DNA of 64,000 bases. Origin: Natronococcus pandeyae (GTDB taxonomy: Archaea; Halobacteriota; Halobacteria; Halobacteriales; Natrialbaceae). Under the pieces are notes generated by a model. That model was not told the DNA's origin and made no database searches. It worked only from the letters and a program-made list of their open reading frames with translations. Positions within the stretch are counted from its first letter, which is position 1. Every line of letters begins with the position of its first letter. The stretch lies in the NCBI RefSeq assembly GCF_008122205.1, contig NZ_PHNJ01000002.1, positions 310,001-374,000 on the forward strand. The letters are read 5' to 3'. Shown here in pieces: positions 8,680 through 16,664 of this stretch. Made by a program: the position numbers and the translations under genes.

Positions 8680-9720
8680 ATGAGCGGCCCCGACCCCGGA
8701 GACGTCGACGACAGCAGCGATAACACCGGTGAGTCCAGCCGCCACGATCCGCACGACGACCGATCGGACGGGACCGGCGATCCGGATCACGGGAGAGCGC
8801 CGTCTCCCGACCGGAACGAGACGTCCGCAGACGCGACCCGTCAGGACGGCCCCGACGGCGCGCAGGGGAACGCGCCCGCACGCAGCGAGCGCGCAGACAG
8901 CGGCGACGGCGCTACCGTCTCGATCGAGGACGATGGGGTCCTCCGCTGGTTCCTCAAGACGAACGATGACTCGGCCGTCCTGGTACGCGACGTCCTGGGC
9001 AGCGTCGCCATCGTCGTGGTCGTCGGACTCCTCCTCTTTGCGGTCAGTGGCATCTGGCCACCGCTGGTCGCCGTCGAAAGCGGCAGTATGGAACCGAACA
9101 TGGAGAAGGGTGATCTCATCTTCGTCGTCGCGGACGACCGCTTCGTCGGTGACGACCCCGCCGGAGAGACCGGCGTCGTCACCCTCGAGGACGGACAGGA
9201 CCACGAGAAGTTCGGAAAGTCGGGTGACGTCATCATCTTCAAACCGAACGGTAACGAGTTCCAGACACCCGTGATACATCGCGCCCACTTCTGGGTCGAC
9301 GAGGGTGAGAACTGGGTCGACACCAAAGCGGACGAAGAGTACGTCGCGGGAGCCAACTGCAACGAGATCCAGACCTGTCCCGCCACCCACGACGGCTTCA
9401 TCACGAAGGGTGACGCCAACCCCTACTACGATCAGTACCAGCAGGGTCCCGGCGCACAGACCGACGTCGTCCAGCCCGAGTGGGTCACCGGAAAGGCGAC
9501 CTTCCGGATCCCATGGCTCGGCTACGTCCGTTTGACCTTCGACTCGATCCTGGGTGAACTCGTCGCGCCGCAGCCGACGATCGAAACGGTCAGCAGTTCG
9601 CTCGAGAACGGGCCAGGCGTGTCCGACGAACACGTCGTCGCCGGCGGAATCGGTGCGACGGGCCTCGCCGCAACCGGAACCGGCGTCGCGATGGCCGCCG
9701 GCCGTTTCCACCGCGAGTAA
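8680..9720 (+). CDS. sec11: Signal peptidase I, archaeal Sec11 type
   Basis: 346 aa. An unusually long disordered, acidic N-terminal region (residues 1-95, Asp/Gly/Ser-rich) precedes a transmembrane helix (about 105-125, VAIVVVVGLLLFAV). The catalytic region follows: VESGSMEPNMEKGDLI with nucleophile Ser136, then PVIHRAHFW with the conserved His that replaces bacterial Lys, and ITKGDANPYYDQ with the conserved Asp. The C-terminal part from WVTGKATFRIPWLGYVRL is typical, ending in another hydrophobic stretch. It removes signal peptides from secreted proteins at the cell surface side of the membrane. It is divergent from polB; its place beside polB and orc1 is a known haloarchaeal arrangement. 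Confidence 0.93.
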   Translation: MSGPDPGDVDDSSDNTGESSRHDPHDDRSDGTGDPDHGRAPSPDRNETSADATRQDGPDGAQGNAPARSERADSGDGATVSIEDDGVLRWFLKTNDDSAVLVRDVLGSVAIVVVVGLLLFAVSGIWPPLVAVESGSMEPNMEKGDLIFVVADDRFVGDDPAGETGVVTLEDGQDHEKFGKSGDVIIFKPNGNEFQTPVIHRAHFWVDEGENWVDTKADEEYVAGANCNEIQTCPATHDGFITKGDANPYYDQYQQGPGAQTDVVQPEWVTGKATFRIPWLGYVRLTFDSILGELVAPQPTIETVSSSLENGPGVSDEHVVAGGIGATGLAATGTGVAMAAGRFHRE

Positions 9721-9849
9721 CACCCGTCGGGAGTACCAGAACGTCGATCCCCAGTTCCGTCCGATTTTCCCTGTCTCGAGTTCCAGAGCGGTCGCTCAGA
9801 GGTGTTCTCGAGTCGAAACGAGGGGGTTCTGGGACGCCGTCTCCGATCG

Positions 9850-11580
9850 TCAGTTCTCGAACCGGGCCTGGACGAACGGCTGGATGTCGTCGATGTTACT
9901 CAGGCGAGAGTCGCTCAGGAGGACGGCCTCGGTCTCGTCGATCGGAACCGAGAGACTGATCTCCTTCGTTCGGCCGTACCGTCCCTTCGAGACGACCACG
10001 GCGTTGACGATGCCGAGCATGTCGAGTTCGCTGATGAGGTCGGTGACGCGGCGCTGGGTCAGGACATCGGCGTCGATCTCCTCACAGAGACGCTTGTAGA
10101 TGTTGAACACCTCGCCGGTGTTGATGCTGTGGACGCCGTTTTTCTCGAGCAAGATGGTCGAGAAGAGGACGAGTTTGCTCTGAGTCGGGAGCGTGCGGAC
10201 GACTTCGACGACGCGGTCGAGTTCGATCTTGTCCTGGGCCTGCCGAACGTGCTCCTCGATGATCGTCTCGGCCTGGGACCGCTCCGCGAGTTCGCCTGCA
10301 GTCCGGAGGAGGTCGAGTGCCCGGCGAGCGTCCCCGTGTTCCTGTGCAGCGAAGGCCGCACACAGTGGGATCACGTCGCCCGAGAGTGCGTTCCCTTTGA
10401 ACGCGACCTCGGCTCGGTGCTGGAGGATGTCGCGCAGTTGATTCGCGTCGTACGGCGGGAAGACGATCTCCTCCTCACCCAGACTCGACTTGACGCGCGG
10501 ATCGAGGAAATCGGTGAACTTGAGATCGTTCGAGATACCGATGATCGAGACTCGAGAGTTCTCGAGTTCCGAGTTCATCCGCGAGAGGTTGTAGAGCGTG
10601 TCGTCGCCGCTCTTCTCGACGAGTTTGTCGATCTCGTCGAGCATGATAACGACGACGCGCTCGTCGTAGTCGACGGCGTCGAAGAAGACGCTGTAGACCC
10701 GGTCGGTCGGCCACCCCGTCATCGGGACCTCCTCGAACGACTCCTTGTCCTCCTCGAGCGAATCGATTCGGTCTTCGACCTCGGCGAGAGCGGTAAACGG
10801 TGTCGACTCGAGGGGATGTGTCGGCGCTGGTTCGCTCTCGGCCGAGTCGGATGAGGACCCCCCTGTTTCTACTGGAGAATCGCCAGAGGAAGCGTCGGTT
10901 TCGGTTGCAAATGAAACGTCACTGTCATCCGTTTTCTCTTCGCTGGTAGTCGGGTTGCCGTCGGCGGATCGGCCGTCGTGGACGGCGGACTCGAACGGGT
11001 CGTCGCTCGTGCTGTCGTCGGCCGGTGATCCGTTCCCGGAGTGGGAGGTGGCCTCGTCCTCGTACTGTTCGACGGTCTCGAGAAGTTCCTCGAGGGAGGC
11101 GACCTTTTCGTCGATTCGCGCCTTGTTCTTCTCGATGAACTTGTTCGCGAGCTGTGCGAGGACGCGATACTGAGTGTCGGTGACCTCGCAGTTGATGTAC
11201 TCGACGTCACAGGGGACGCTGTACTTCTGGGAGGTGCTCTCGAGTTCCTTGCTGACGAACTTCGCGCTCGCGGTCTTTCCCGTCCCCGTCTTGCCGTAGA
11301 TCAGGATGTTCGACGGCGTCTCGCCACGGAGTGCGGCGACGAGGATCGTCGCCATCTTGTTGATCTGATCGCTTCGATGCGGAAGCTCGTGTGGGGTATA
11401 GGAGGGGCGGAGAACCTCCTTGTTCTCGAAGATCGGCTCTCCACTGAGCAGGTCGTCGAACAGTCCCTGATTCGGCTCGTCGTCGCCGATTGCCGTTTCC
11501 TCGAGCGGCGTCGAAAATCCGTGTGTACCGTCGGGTTCGACCTCGTCCGCCCCTGGTATCTCCGAGTTGTCATCTGACAT
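9850..11580 (-). CDS. orc1: Origin recognition protein Orc1/Cdc6
   Basis: 576 aa from the ATG at 11580. AAA+ ATPase with Walker A YGKTGTGKT (about 96-103), Walker B VVVIMLDEIDKL (about 309-320), sensor 1 IIGISNDL and sensor 2 GDARRALDLLR, then a C-terminal winged-helix domain ending DIQPFVQARFEN. It binds ORB sequences and loads MCM. A Ser/Asp/Glu-rich insert (about residues 174-262) interrupts the ATPase domain; it is predicted disordered and its DNA carries an ORB-like sequence (encoding SPVETGG, 235-241). An ORB lies 13-34 nt before the start codon, suggesting autoregulation. The length and the adjacent origin mark it as the main origin-1 Orc. Confidence 0.96.
   Translation of the reverse strand: MSDDNSEIPGADEVEPDGTHGFSTPLEETAIGDDEPNQGLFDDLLSGEPIFENKEVLRPSYTPHELPHRSDQINKMATILVAALRGETPSNILIYGKTGTGKTASAKFVSKELESTSQKYSVPCDVEYINCEVTDTQYRVLAQLANKFIEKNKARIDEKVASLEELLETVEQYEDEATSHSGNGSPADDSTSDDPFESAVHDGRSADGNPTTSEEKTDDSDVSFATETDASSGDSPVETGGSSSDSAESEPAPTHPLESTPFTALAEVEDRIDSLEEDKESFEEVPMTGWPTDRVYSVFFDAVDYDERVVVIMLDEIDKLVEKSGDDTLYNLSRMNSELENSRVSIIGISNDLKFTDFLDPRVKSSLGEEEIVFPPYDANQLRDILQHRAEVAFKGNALSGDVIPLCAAFAAQEHGDARRALDLLRTAGELAERSQAETIIEEHVRQAQDKIELDRVVEVVRTLPTQSKLVLFSTILLEKNGVHSINTGEVFNIYKRLCEEIDADVLTQRRVTDLISELDMLGIVNAVVVSKGRYGRTKEISLSVPIDETEAVLLSDSRLSNIDDIQPFVQARFEN
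10854..10878 (-). repeat. ORB-like sequence inside orc1
   Basis: The plus strand reads GACCCCCCTGTTTCTACTGG here; the complement CCAGTAGAAACAGGGGGGTC has the ORB order: dyad arm, GAAAC, G-string. It encodes SPVETGG in the disordered insert of Orc1. One or two core positions differ from the intergenic ORBs, so binding would be weaker. Confidence 0.5.
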
Positions 11581-11592
11581 CAGTCGTTCGAG

Positions 11593-11614
11593 TACCCCCT
11601 TGTTTCGTGTGGAA
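11593..11614 (-). promoter_or_regulatory. ORB element at the orc1 promoter
   Basis: The complement reads TGTTCCACACGAAACAAGGG followed by GG, one of the best ORB matches in the window. It sits 13 nt before the orc1 ATG, where a TATA/TSS region should be, so Orc1 binding could both mark the origin and repress its own gene. Confidence 0.75.
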
Positions 11615-12504
11615 CACTGGCCCGAAAACAGGAATATCGGCGTATGGATGGCTGTTGTAGCCGATCCAGTATTACGGTTACCCGATCCGGATCCAGTTGA
11701 TGCAGACGAAACAGAGGAAGACCGAGATATTAAATTCTTCCCTTTCATTCACGCACGGTGTAGTATGTCTCCCGCGCAGGCGAATGTACTCTACTGTCGA
11801 TCAGTACGCTCGCCACGGGAACTGAAACCGGCTATTGCAGCGGTTGGATCATCTCCGAACGACTCGTGTTCGTTCCAGTTCCGAGAGTTCCGCTGGCGTC
11901 GGCTCGATCGGACCACCCCTCCTTCACGTCGAGCACGACACTCTCGTCTCCTTCATTTCTCTCGTCTCCTTCACTTTGAATTACAATCGCCCACCGTCGA
12001 ACGGTGCTCGAAACTGGTGATGGCGGCTTCTGCCTCGACTCGGCAGCCGGTCGCTCCGAGAGCTTATTCGGCACTTGATCGCTTCGAGCGCTCCTGCTCG
12101 AGTGAGAAACGACTGCCTGGATGGACAATCGTCGTGCGGGCGCGCAAGAACCTCGAGTTAAATGGAAACGTTGTAACGAAGTGTATTCCGAGAACGGGAT
12201 GAAACCGGCCGAGAGCGGAATGAGACCGGAGCAAGCGGACGGAGTACACTCTGGAACGCACCAGACGATTCACCGGAGTGCACCCGAGGAACCAGATGCT
12301 TCGTGTGATAGTGGGCTCTTCAGGTGGTCAGTGATGTACGTAAGCGGGCTCCGGCAGTGCGTGTAGGTAAAGTGTCTGATTCGAATGGTGTAGTGATCGG
12401 TCAGTAGGTGAGGTGGGACTCTGGGAGGAGGACAGAGCAAGGAATTACGTTGAATGGGAGGTAGCTACGTTAGATGGTAACAAGGAACGGTGTAGATGGT
12501 CTAG

Positions 12505-12531
12505 CCCCCCACCCCTTCGTTTCAGGTGGAA
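12505..12531 (-). repeat. ORB element, left of the origin core
   Basis: The plus strand reads CCCCCACCCCTTCGTTTCAG then GTGGAAC; the complement begins GTTCCACCTGAAACGAAGGG and ends in a long G-string toward lower coordinates. A second G-rich half follows at 12536-12555 (CGAAGGAGGGGGTGGGGATG). Confidence 0.8.
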
Positions 12532-12554
12532 CGGTCCGAAGGAGGGGGTGGGGA

Positions 12555-12700
12555 TGGGAGTGTTTGGAAGGGAAGGTTTTATCCTAATAGGCCAAAAACA
12601 ATATCCGCAGCACTAGCAAAAACGCGCTGTTACTAGGTGAGGTTGTTTATGTTGCTAGTTGCTACTAGAATTCTCTCTCTGAGGGGCTCGAGTTACTAGT
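12555..12700. other. AT-richer, CTAG-rich origin core (candidate unwinding element)
   Basis: Between the two inverted ORBs the composition changes: stretches such as GGTTTTATCCTAATAG, CCAAAAACAATATCC and GGTTGTTTATGTTGC. CTAG, normally rare in haloarchaeal DNA, occurs at 12613, 12633, 12655, 12665 and 12696, with one more at 12501 next to the left ORB. This is the expected position of the duplex unwinding element. Confidence 0.65.
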
Positions 12701-12749
12701 CCCGTTCTACCCCTCGAATTCCCGGTCGAGACCGTCCGAACTCCCCGCT

Positions 12750-12769
12750 CGAGGCGAAACGAGGGCCTC
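12750..12769 (+). repeat. Mini-ORB-like sequence in oriC
   Basis: CGAGGCGAAACGAGGGCCTC contains the GAAACGAGGG core. It is flanked by CCGGTCGAG (12722-12730) and CTCGACCGG (12767-12775), a 9-bp inverted repeat. Similar GGCGAAACGAGGGGCTC sequences recur twice downstream of oapC (15475 and 15507). Confidence 0.45.
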
Positions 12770-12790
12770 GACCGGACCGTCCACCGCCGA

Positions 12791-12845
12791 TCCCACCCCC
12801 ACACCCTCGCGACTCTCCAGTTGAAACGAAGGGGTGGGGGTGGGA
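12791..12845 (+). repeat. ORB element, right of the origin core, with outer inverted repeat
   Basis: TCTCCAGTTGAAACGAAGGG (12815-12834) continues into GTGGGGGTGGGA, a strong ORB oriented opposite to the one at 12505. The outer G-string GTGGGGGTGGGA (12834-12845) is repeated as its perfect complement TCCCACCCCCAC at 12791-12802, giving a 12-bp inverted repeat around the ORB. Confidence 0.8.
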
Positions 12846-13100
12846 TCACCGGGAAAACTCCCGTCGAAATAGCGATCAGCCATCACTTCTGGAACGGTCC
12901 AGAGACGCTCACTGAAAAGCGGTACCATTTCACGCTCGATCTATGTCACCACTACGCTTGACGAGTTACGACAGAATCGGTGATTTGGCCGTCCCTCGCA
13001 CGTATTCGATCGTTCACTGTGGATGCTGATAATTCAAATCCGTTGGATAGTAAACACGTCTGACGTAGGCTTAAGTGGGTTCAGTTTGTAGTACGCGCAG

Positions 13101-13145
13101 ATGCACCCCGCGGTGCTGGAGGGCCCCAAAGGATGGGATTGTTAA
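13101..13145 (+). CDS. Possible 14-codon upstream ORF overlapping the oapA start
   Basis: ATG at 13101 reads MHPAVLEGPKGWDC and stops at 13143-13145, overlapping the first 13 nt of oapA in another frame. A CTTAAG box at about 13069 would place transcription start close to this ATG, so a leaderless uORF would be the first thing translated and oapA would depend on re-initiation or on the GGAGG at 13118-13122. It could equally be chance. Confidence 0.35.
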   Translation: MHPAVLEGPKGWDC

Positions 13146-13771
13146 CAGAACTCAAGGATAGTGTCTCCCGGGTTACGGATCGGTTGTTTACCGACGCGGA
13201 ACCCAAACGAATCGGTATCTACGGACCGCCCAACGCTGGAAAGACGACGCTCGCGAATCGGATCGCTCGTGACTGGACGGGCGACGCGATCGGTACGGAG
13301 AGTCACGTTCCACACGAAACACGCCGTGCACGCAGGAAAGAAGACGTCGAGATTGAGCGCAACGGCAAGTCGGTATCGATCGATATCGTCGACACACCCG
13401 GTGTAACGACGAAAGTCGACTACGAGGAGTTTACCGACGAGATGGAAGAGGAGGACGCGATTCGTCGGTCGCGTGAGGCGACCGAAGGAGTCGCCGAGGC
13501 GATGCACTGGCTCCGTGAGGACGTCGACGGCGTCATCTACGTGTTAGACAGCGCGAAAGACCCGATTACGCAGGTCAACACGATGCTGATCGGCATCGTC
13601 GAGTCACGCGATCTACCGGTACTCATCTTCGCGAACAAGATCGACCTCGACGACTCGAGTGTCAAACGAATCGAGGACGCGTTCCCGCAGCACAAGACGA
13701 TCCCGCTGTCTGCGAAGGAGGGCGAAAACATGGACGAGGTCTACGACAACATCGCAGAGTACTTCGGGTGA
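13133..13771 (+). CDS. oapA: Origin-associated GTP-binding protein OapA (Era-like GTPase)
   Basis: 212 aa. GTPase motifs are all present: G1 GPPNAGKTT (about 30-38), a Thr/Ser-rich switch region, G3 DTPGVTTK, G4 NKIDLDD and G5 LSAKEGEN. A charged segment follows the switch (YEEFTDEMEEEDAIRRSREATEG, about 100-122). In haloarchaea this gene lies beside oriC1 and is named for that; the biochemical role is not known, though a link to replication or ribosome maturation is possible by analogy with Era. It heads a tight operon: oapB starts at or just after its stop, and oapC overlaps oapB. Confidence 0.9.
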   Translation: MGLLTELKDSVSRVTDRLFTDAEPKRIGIYGPPNAGKTTLANRIARDWTGDAIGTESHVPHETRRARRKEDVEIERNGKSVSIDIVDTPGVTTKVDYEEFTDEMEEEDAIRRSREATEGVAEAMHWLREDVDGVIYVLDSAKDPITQVNTMLIGIVESRDLPVLIFANKIDLDDSSVKRIEDAFPQHKTIPLSAKEGENMDEVYDNIAEYFG

Positions 13772-13776
13772 TTACG

Positions 13777-14178
13777 ATGCCGAAAGCAACTAACGCAGAC
13801 GACCTGGACGGCCCGGACGGTGTACAAATCGACCTCATCAGCGGCGAGCGGATGGATCGGATGGCGACCACGGAAAAGATCCGGATGATCCTCGATGGGG
13901 TCCACGACGGCAACATCGTCATCCTCGAGGAGGGGCTCACTCCGGACGAGGAGAGCAAACTCATCGAGATGACGATGGCCGAGATCAGTCCCGACGGCTT
14001 CAACGGGATCGAGATCGAGACGTATCCGAAGTCAGAGACGCGGGATTCGTCGCTTCTCGGCCGCATCATGGGGTCGAACGAGTCGACTGCGAAGCTGACG
14101 GTGATCGGACCAGCGAACCAGATCGAAACGCTCCACAAGGACGAAACGCTCATCAGCGCGCTGGTGTCCCGCAACTAA
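13777..14178 (+). CDS. oapB: Origin-associated protein OapB (DUF2073)
   Basis: 133 aa from ATG 13777; a GTG at 13768, overlapping the oapA stop, is an alternative start adding three residues. Conserved parts are GVQIDLISGERMDRMATTEKI near the N-terminus (about 18-38), the central DGNIVILEEGLTPDEESKLIEMTM and SLLGRIMGS near 93-101. This is the DUF2073 family found with oapA in haloarchaea. No catalytic motif is visible and its function is unknown. The stop overlaps the oapC start (TAATG), so the three proteins are probably made together. Confidence 0.88.
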   Translation: MPKATNADDLDGPDGVQIDLISGERMDRMATTEKIRMILDGVHDGNIVILEEGLTPDEESKLIEMTMAEISPDGFNGIEIETYPKSETRDSSLLGRIMGSNESTAKLTVIGPANQIETLHKDETLISALVSRN

Positions 14179-15362
14179 TGCCGCACCAATGCACGAACTG
14201 CGGCCGCACGTTCCCCGACGGCTCCAAGGAGATGCTCTCGGGCTGTCCCGACTGTGGCGGGAACAAGTTCCAGTTCGCGCCGAGTTCGGGCACGACGGCC
14301 GCTGGTACCGCTTCTGAATCGAATGCCGGAGCCGGTGGAGACCGGACCGGTGTGGCCGAGACGTCGTCCGGGGACGATTCCGAAGCGGACCCGGACGGCG
14401 TCGCGTCCCGCGCCGCAGAGACGGTTCGTGGATGGGTCTCTTCGGGGTCGCCCGACGAGTCGACCGGCGGATCGACGAGAGATGCAACGACGGCAGACCC
14501 GGCAACGGACACAGCGACAGCGGACGCAGCAACGACAGACACAGCGACGGCGGATACGACGACGGACACAACGGGGACGGACACGACGGCGACAGATACG
14601 ACGACGGACGCCACAGCGTCGGAGACGACGAATATCGAGTCGCCGTCGACGTCTCCCGAGAACGCCGAACGGGGACACGCATCGGAGTCGGCGTCGTCCT
14701 CGAGCGAGACCCAACCCGGTACGACGTCGGCTGCCGAGAGCGAGGGGTTCTCCGAGTGGCCCGACTCCGCTCGCCGTCCGGAAGACCGGTCGTCCGGAAC
14801 CGAGTCCGGAGCCGATCAGTCCGTGACTGCGCAGTCTCCGACCGATCAGACCACGGCGACACGGTCTGTGACGGAAGACCAGTCCGTAACGGCCGATCGA
14901 TCCGCAGCGGACGACCGATCCGTAGCAGACGATCAGCCCACTGGGGCAACGGACGTCGAGACGAACGCACATCCAGTCGAGTCAGAGGACTCGGCACAGG
15001 CGAGCGCTCGAAGCGAGGTCGTTCCGGCGGACGATCTTCCGGTAGATGCGGGACAGGACGGGGACTCTGGAGTCGTCACTGACGTCGGCGGAAATACGGA
15101 AGCCGGCGCGGACAGTCGGGGCGACCAGCCGCCGAACGACGGCCGAGTCGTCAGCGAACCGTCGGGCGAACAGCCGTCGATCGAGGATCTCCGGGCGGAA
15201 CTCAACGAGCAGTTCGAGAGTATCAAGATCGTCCGTCCCGGACAGTACGAACTCAACCTCATGGAGCTCTACAACCGTGACGAGTACATTATCTCGCTCC
15301 AGGAGGACGGCCGGTACGTGATCGACGTCCCGGATTCGTGGCACGACGGTGCCGACGAGTAA
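14178..15362 (+). CDS. oapC: Origin-associated zinc-ribbon protein OapC
   Basis: 394 aa. The N-terminus is a zinc ribbon, QCTNCGRTFPDG then LSGCPDCGGNKFQF (Cys5, Cys8, Cys23, Cys26). A long low-complexity region follows: a Thr/Ala/Asp repeat (about 100-155, units like DTATAD and DTTTDT) and a Ser/Asp-rich part with repeats such as DQSVTA, DRSAAD, DRSVAD (about 215-260). The last 60 residues form a conserved domain (PSIEDLRAELNEQFESIKIV to the end). The linker is far longer than the two domains need. Third gene of the oap operon; its role at the origin is unknown. Confidence 0.85.
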   Translation: MPHQCTNCGRTFPDGSKEMLSGCPDCGGNKFQFAPSSGTTAAGTASESNAGAGGDRTGVAETSSGDDSEADPDGVASRAAETVRGWVSSGSPDESTGGSTRDATTADPATDTATADAATTDTATADTTTDTTGTDTTATDTTTDATASETTNIESPSTSPENAERGHASESASSSSETQPGTTSAAESEGFSEWPDSARRPEDRSSGTESGADQSVTAQSPTDQTTATRSVTEDQSVTADRSAADDRSVADDQPTGATDVETNAHPVESEDSAQASARSEVVPADDLPVDAGQDGDSGVVTDVGGNTEAGADSRGDQPPNDGRVVSEPSGEQPSIEDLRAELNEQFESIKIVRPGQYELNLMELYNRDEYIISLQEDGRYVIDVPDSWHDGADE

Positions 15363-15746
15363 CCGCGATCGCGTCGATTCTCCGTTCGTTCGCTGACGTC
15401 AGCACTGTTACCACGGGCCTTTACTCTTCCACCGCGGCTTCTGTTCTTCTACTACCGTGGGCTTTCACCCCCTCGAGCCCCTCGTTTCGCCTGTAGGCAC
15501 TTCTCGGAGCCCCTCGTTTCGCCGATAGCCGCCGCGATACCGAGAAATGAGGCCGATCACTGCCGGCGGAGCCACGGTTCCACCGGAAACGGTGCCTCGT
15601 CGTTTCTCTCCGTGTGACCTTTCCTGTGAGACAGCGACGATCGACTCCGTTGGAGTACCGGTTTGACGATCCGATGGAGCACTGGTTTGGCCCCGATTTC
15701 GGGCGAGACAGATGGATTTAAGCGACGCGGCCGATAGCCTCCGAAC
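15363..15746. other. Gene-free stretch downstream of oapC with ORB-like direct repeats
   Basis: No gene is evident. GAGCCCCTCGTTTCGCC occurs at 15475-15491 and again at 15507-15523; its complement GGCGAAACGAGGGGCTC contains an ORB-like GAAACGAGGGG core. At 15577-15590 GGTTCCACCGGAAAC resembles the dyad part of an ORB without its G-string. A TTTAAG box at about 15717-15722 is the promoter of the next gene. Confidence 0.5.
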
Positions 15747-15836
15747 ATGAGTACTGCAACCAAGGTCGTCCTCGCGACGGTCGCTGCATCGACGCTGCTG
15801 TCGGTCCTGATAATCTTCCAGACAGTCTTCGTCTGA
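15747..15836 (+). CDS. 29-aa single-helix membrane microprotein
   Basis: ATG 15747 encodes MSTATKVVLATVAASTLLSV then LIIFQTVFV and stops at 15834-15836. The TGA overlaps the ATG of the next gene (TGATG), a translational-coupling arrangement. A TTTAAG box 25-30 nt upstream gives a leaderless promoter that can only serve this ATG. Nearly the whole peptide is one hydrophobic helix with a short polar N-terminus, so it should insert in the membrane. I know no function; promoter placement and coupling to the downstream conserved gene are the evidence that it is real. Confidence 0.72.
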   Translation: MSTATKVVLATVAASTLLSVLIIFQTVFV

Positions 15837-16618
15837 TGTTCGAGGTTCGAGAGCTCTCGAGCCCGGTCGAGGCGATTCGGGAAGAGCACGCACCGGACGC
15901 CGTCGTCGTCGACTGCGAGCGCGACTTCGAGACGCTCCCGCCCGCCCAGGCCGAGGATCTGGGGCTGCTCGTCGACGCGCTCGAGCCAGCGAGCTACCCC
16001 GCAGAGTGGCTTCCGGCGAACGCACCGAAACTGCTCGCCCGCTACGCGGGGTCCGATTTCACGGTCGGAATGCCGGGGGACGGCAGCATCGCCTGGACGC
16101 GCCAGACCGACCCGCCGACGGTCATCGTCAAACCTCGCGTGGGGGGATCACCGGAGCCGTTCCTGAACTTTCTGCTCGCTGAGGCGCTCGTCGAGGTTGG
16201 ACTCGACGTTCCCGAACAGTTCATCGGCTTCTTCGAGGAGGAGTACCGGGCGCTCGATCAGGCGACGAGCCTCGATTCCGGCGGGACCTATCAGGTCGCC
16301 GCCGCGCTCTACGACGGCTGGAAGGGGCTTCACACGCGCGAGGTGTTCGCCGAGTGGGACGACGACCACCCCGAACTCGCCGACGCCTGGCAGGACGCCG
16401 GAACGCGACTCGAGGACCGCGTCTCGGAGCTTCCACGGGCCGTCGCCCGCGGCGAGACGGAGTTCGCCGACGCGACGGAGCTAGCCTGTGCGTCGCTCAA
16501 GCACGCCATCGAACTCCCGGCGCCGTTCGCCGCCCTCGACACCGACGCCTACCGGGAGCACGGCCCCGACTACGCGATCACGTGGGCCGAGAAGACGTTC
16601 GACGCGCTCGAGGAGTAA
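15836..16618 (+). CDS. Conserved haloarchaeal protein, function unknown
   Basis: 260 aa, acidic, no signal peptide and no transmembrane helix. It starts MFEVRELSSPVEAIREEHAPDAVVV. Regions that look conserved include GDGSIAWTRQTDPPTVIVKPRVGGSP (about 85-108), FLNFLLAEALVEVGLDVPEQFIGFF and AALYDGWKGLHTREVF. No catalytic motif is recognised. Its ATG overlaps the stop of the 29-aa microprotein, so the two are co-translated. I recall it as one of the haloarchaea-only DUF families but cannot give the number with certainty. Confidence 0.75.
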   Translation: MFEVRELSSPVEAIREEHAPDAVVVDCERDFETLPPAQAEDLGLLVDALEPASYPAEWLPANAPKLLARYAGSDFTVGMPGDGSIAWTRQTDPPTVIVKPRVGGSPEPFLNFLLAEALVEVGLDVPEQFIGFFEEEYRALDQATSLDSGGTYQVAAALYDGWKGLHTREVFAEWDDDHPELADAWQDAGTRLEDRVSELPRAVARGETEFADATELACASLKHAIELPAPFAALDTDAYREHGPDYAITWAEKTFDALEE

Positions 16619-16664
16619 CGGGTAGCGATTCGCGAGCGCGGTCTCGCGCCGGTAAGGCGCCGAC

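Larger units (their letters stand above)
11581..13132. other. oriC1: Predicted chromosomal replication origin (oriC1)
   Basis: A 1.55-kb stretch without a convincing gene lies between orc1 and oapA. It contains an ORB next to orc1 (11593-11614), a second ORB (12505-12531) and a third (12815-12840) pointing the opposite way, so that their G-strings face outward from an AT-richer core at about 12555-12700. This is the architecture known for haloarchaeal origins, and the flanking genes (polB, sec11, orc1, oapABC) are the conserved oriC1 set. The part 11620-12400 shows only a 14-bp direct repeat (11942-11955 and 11960-11973) and no gene. Confidence 0.88.

Noticed and set aside
8584-9723. N-terminal extension of the PolD small subunit open frame to 893 aa
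   Set aside because: The extension runs antisense through sec11 and has no family similarity; the GTG at 8583 gives the expected N-terminus.
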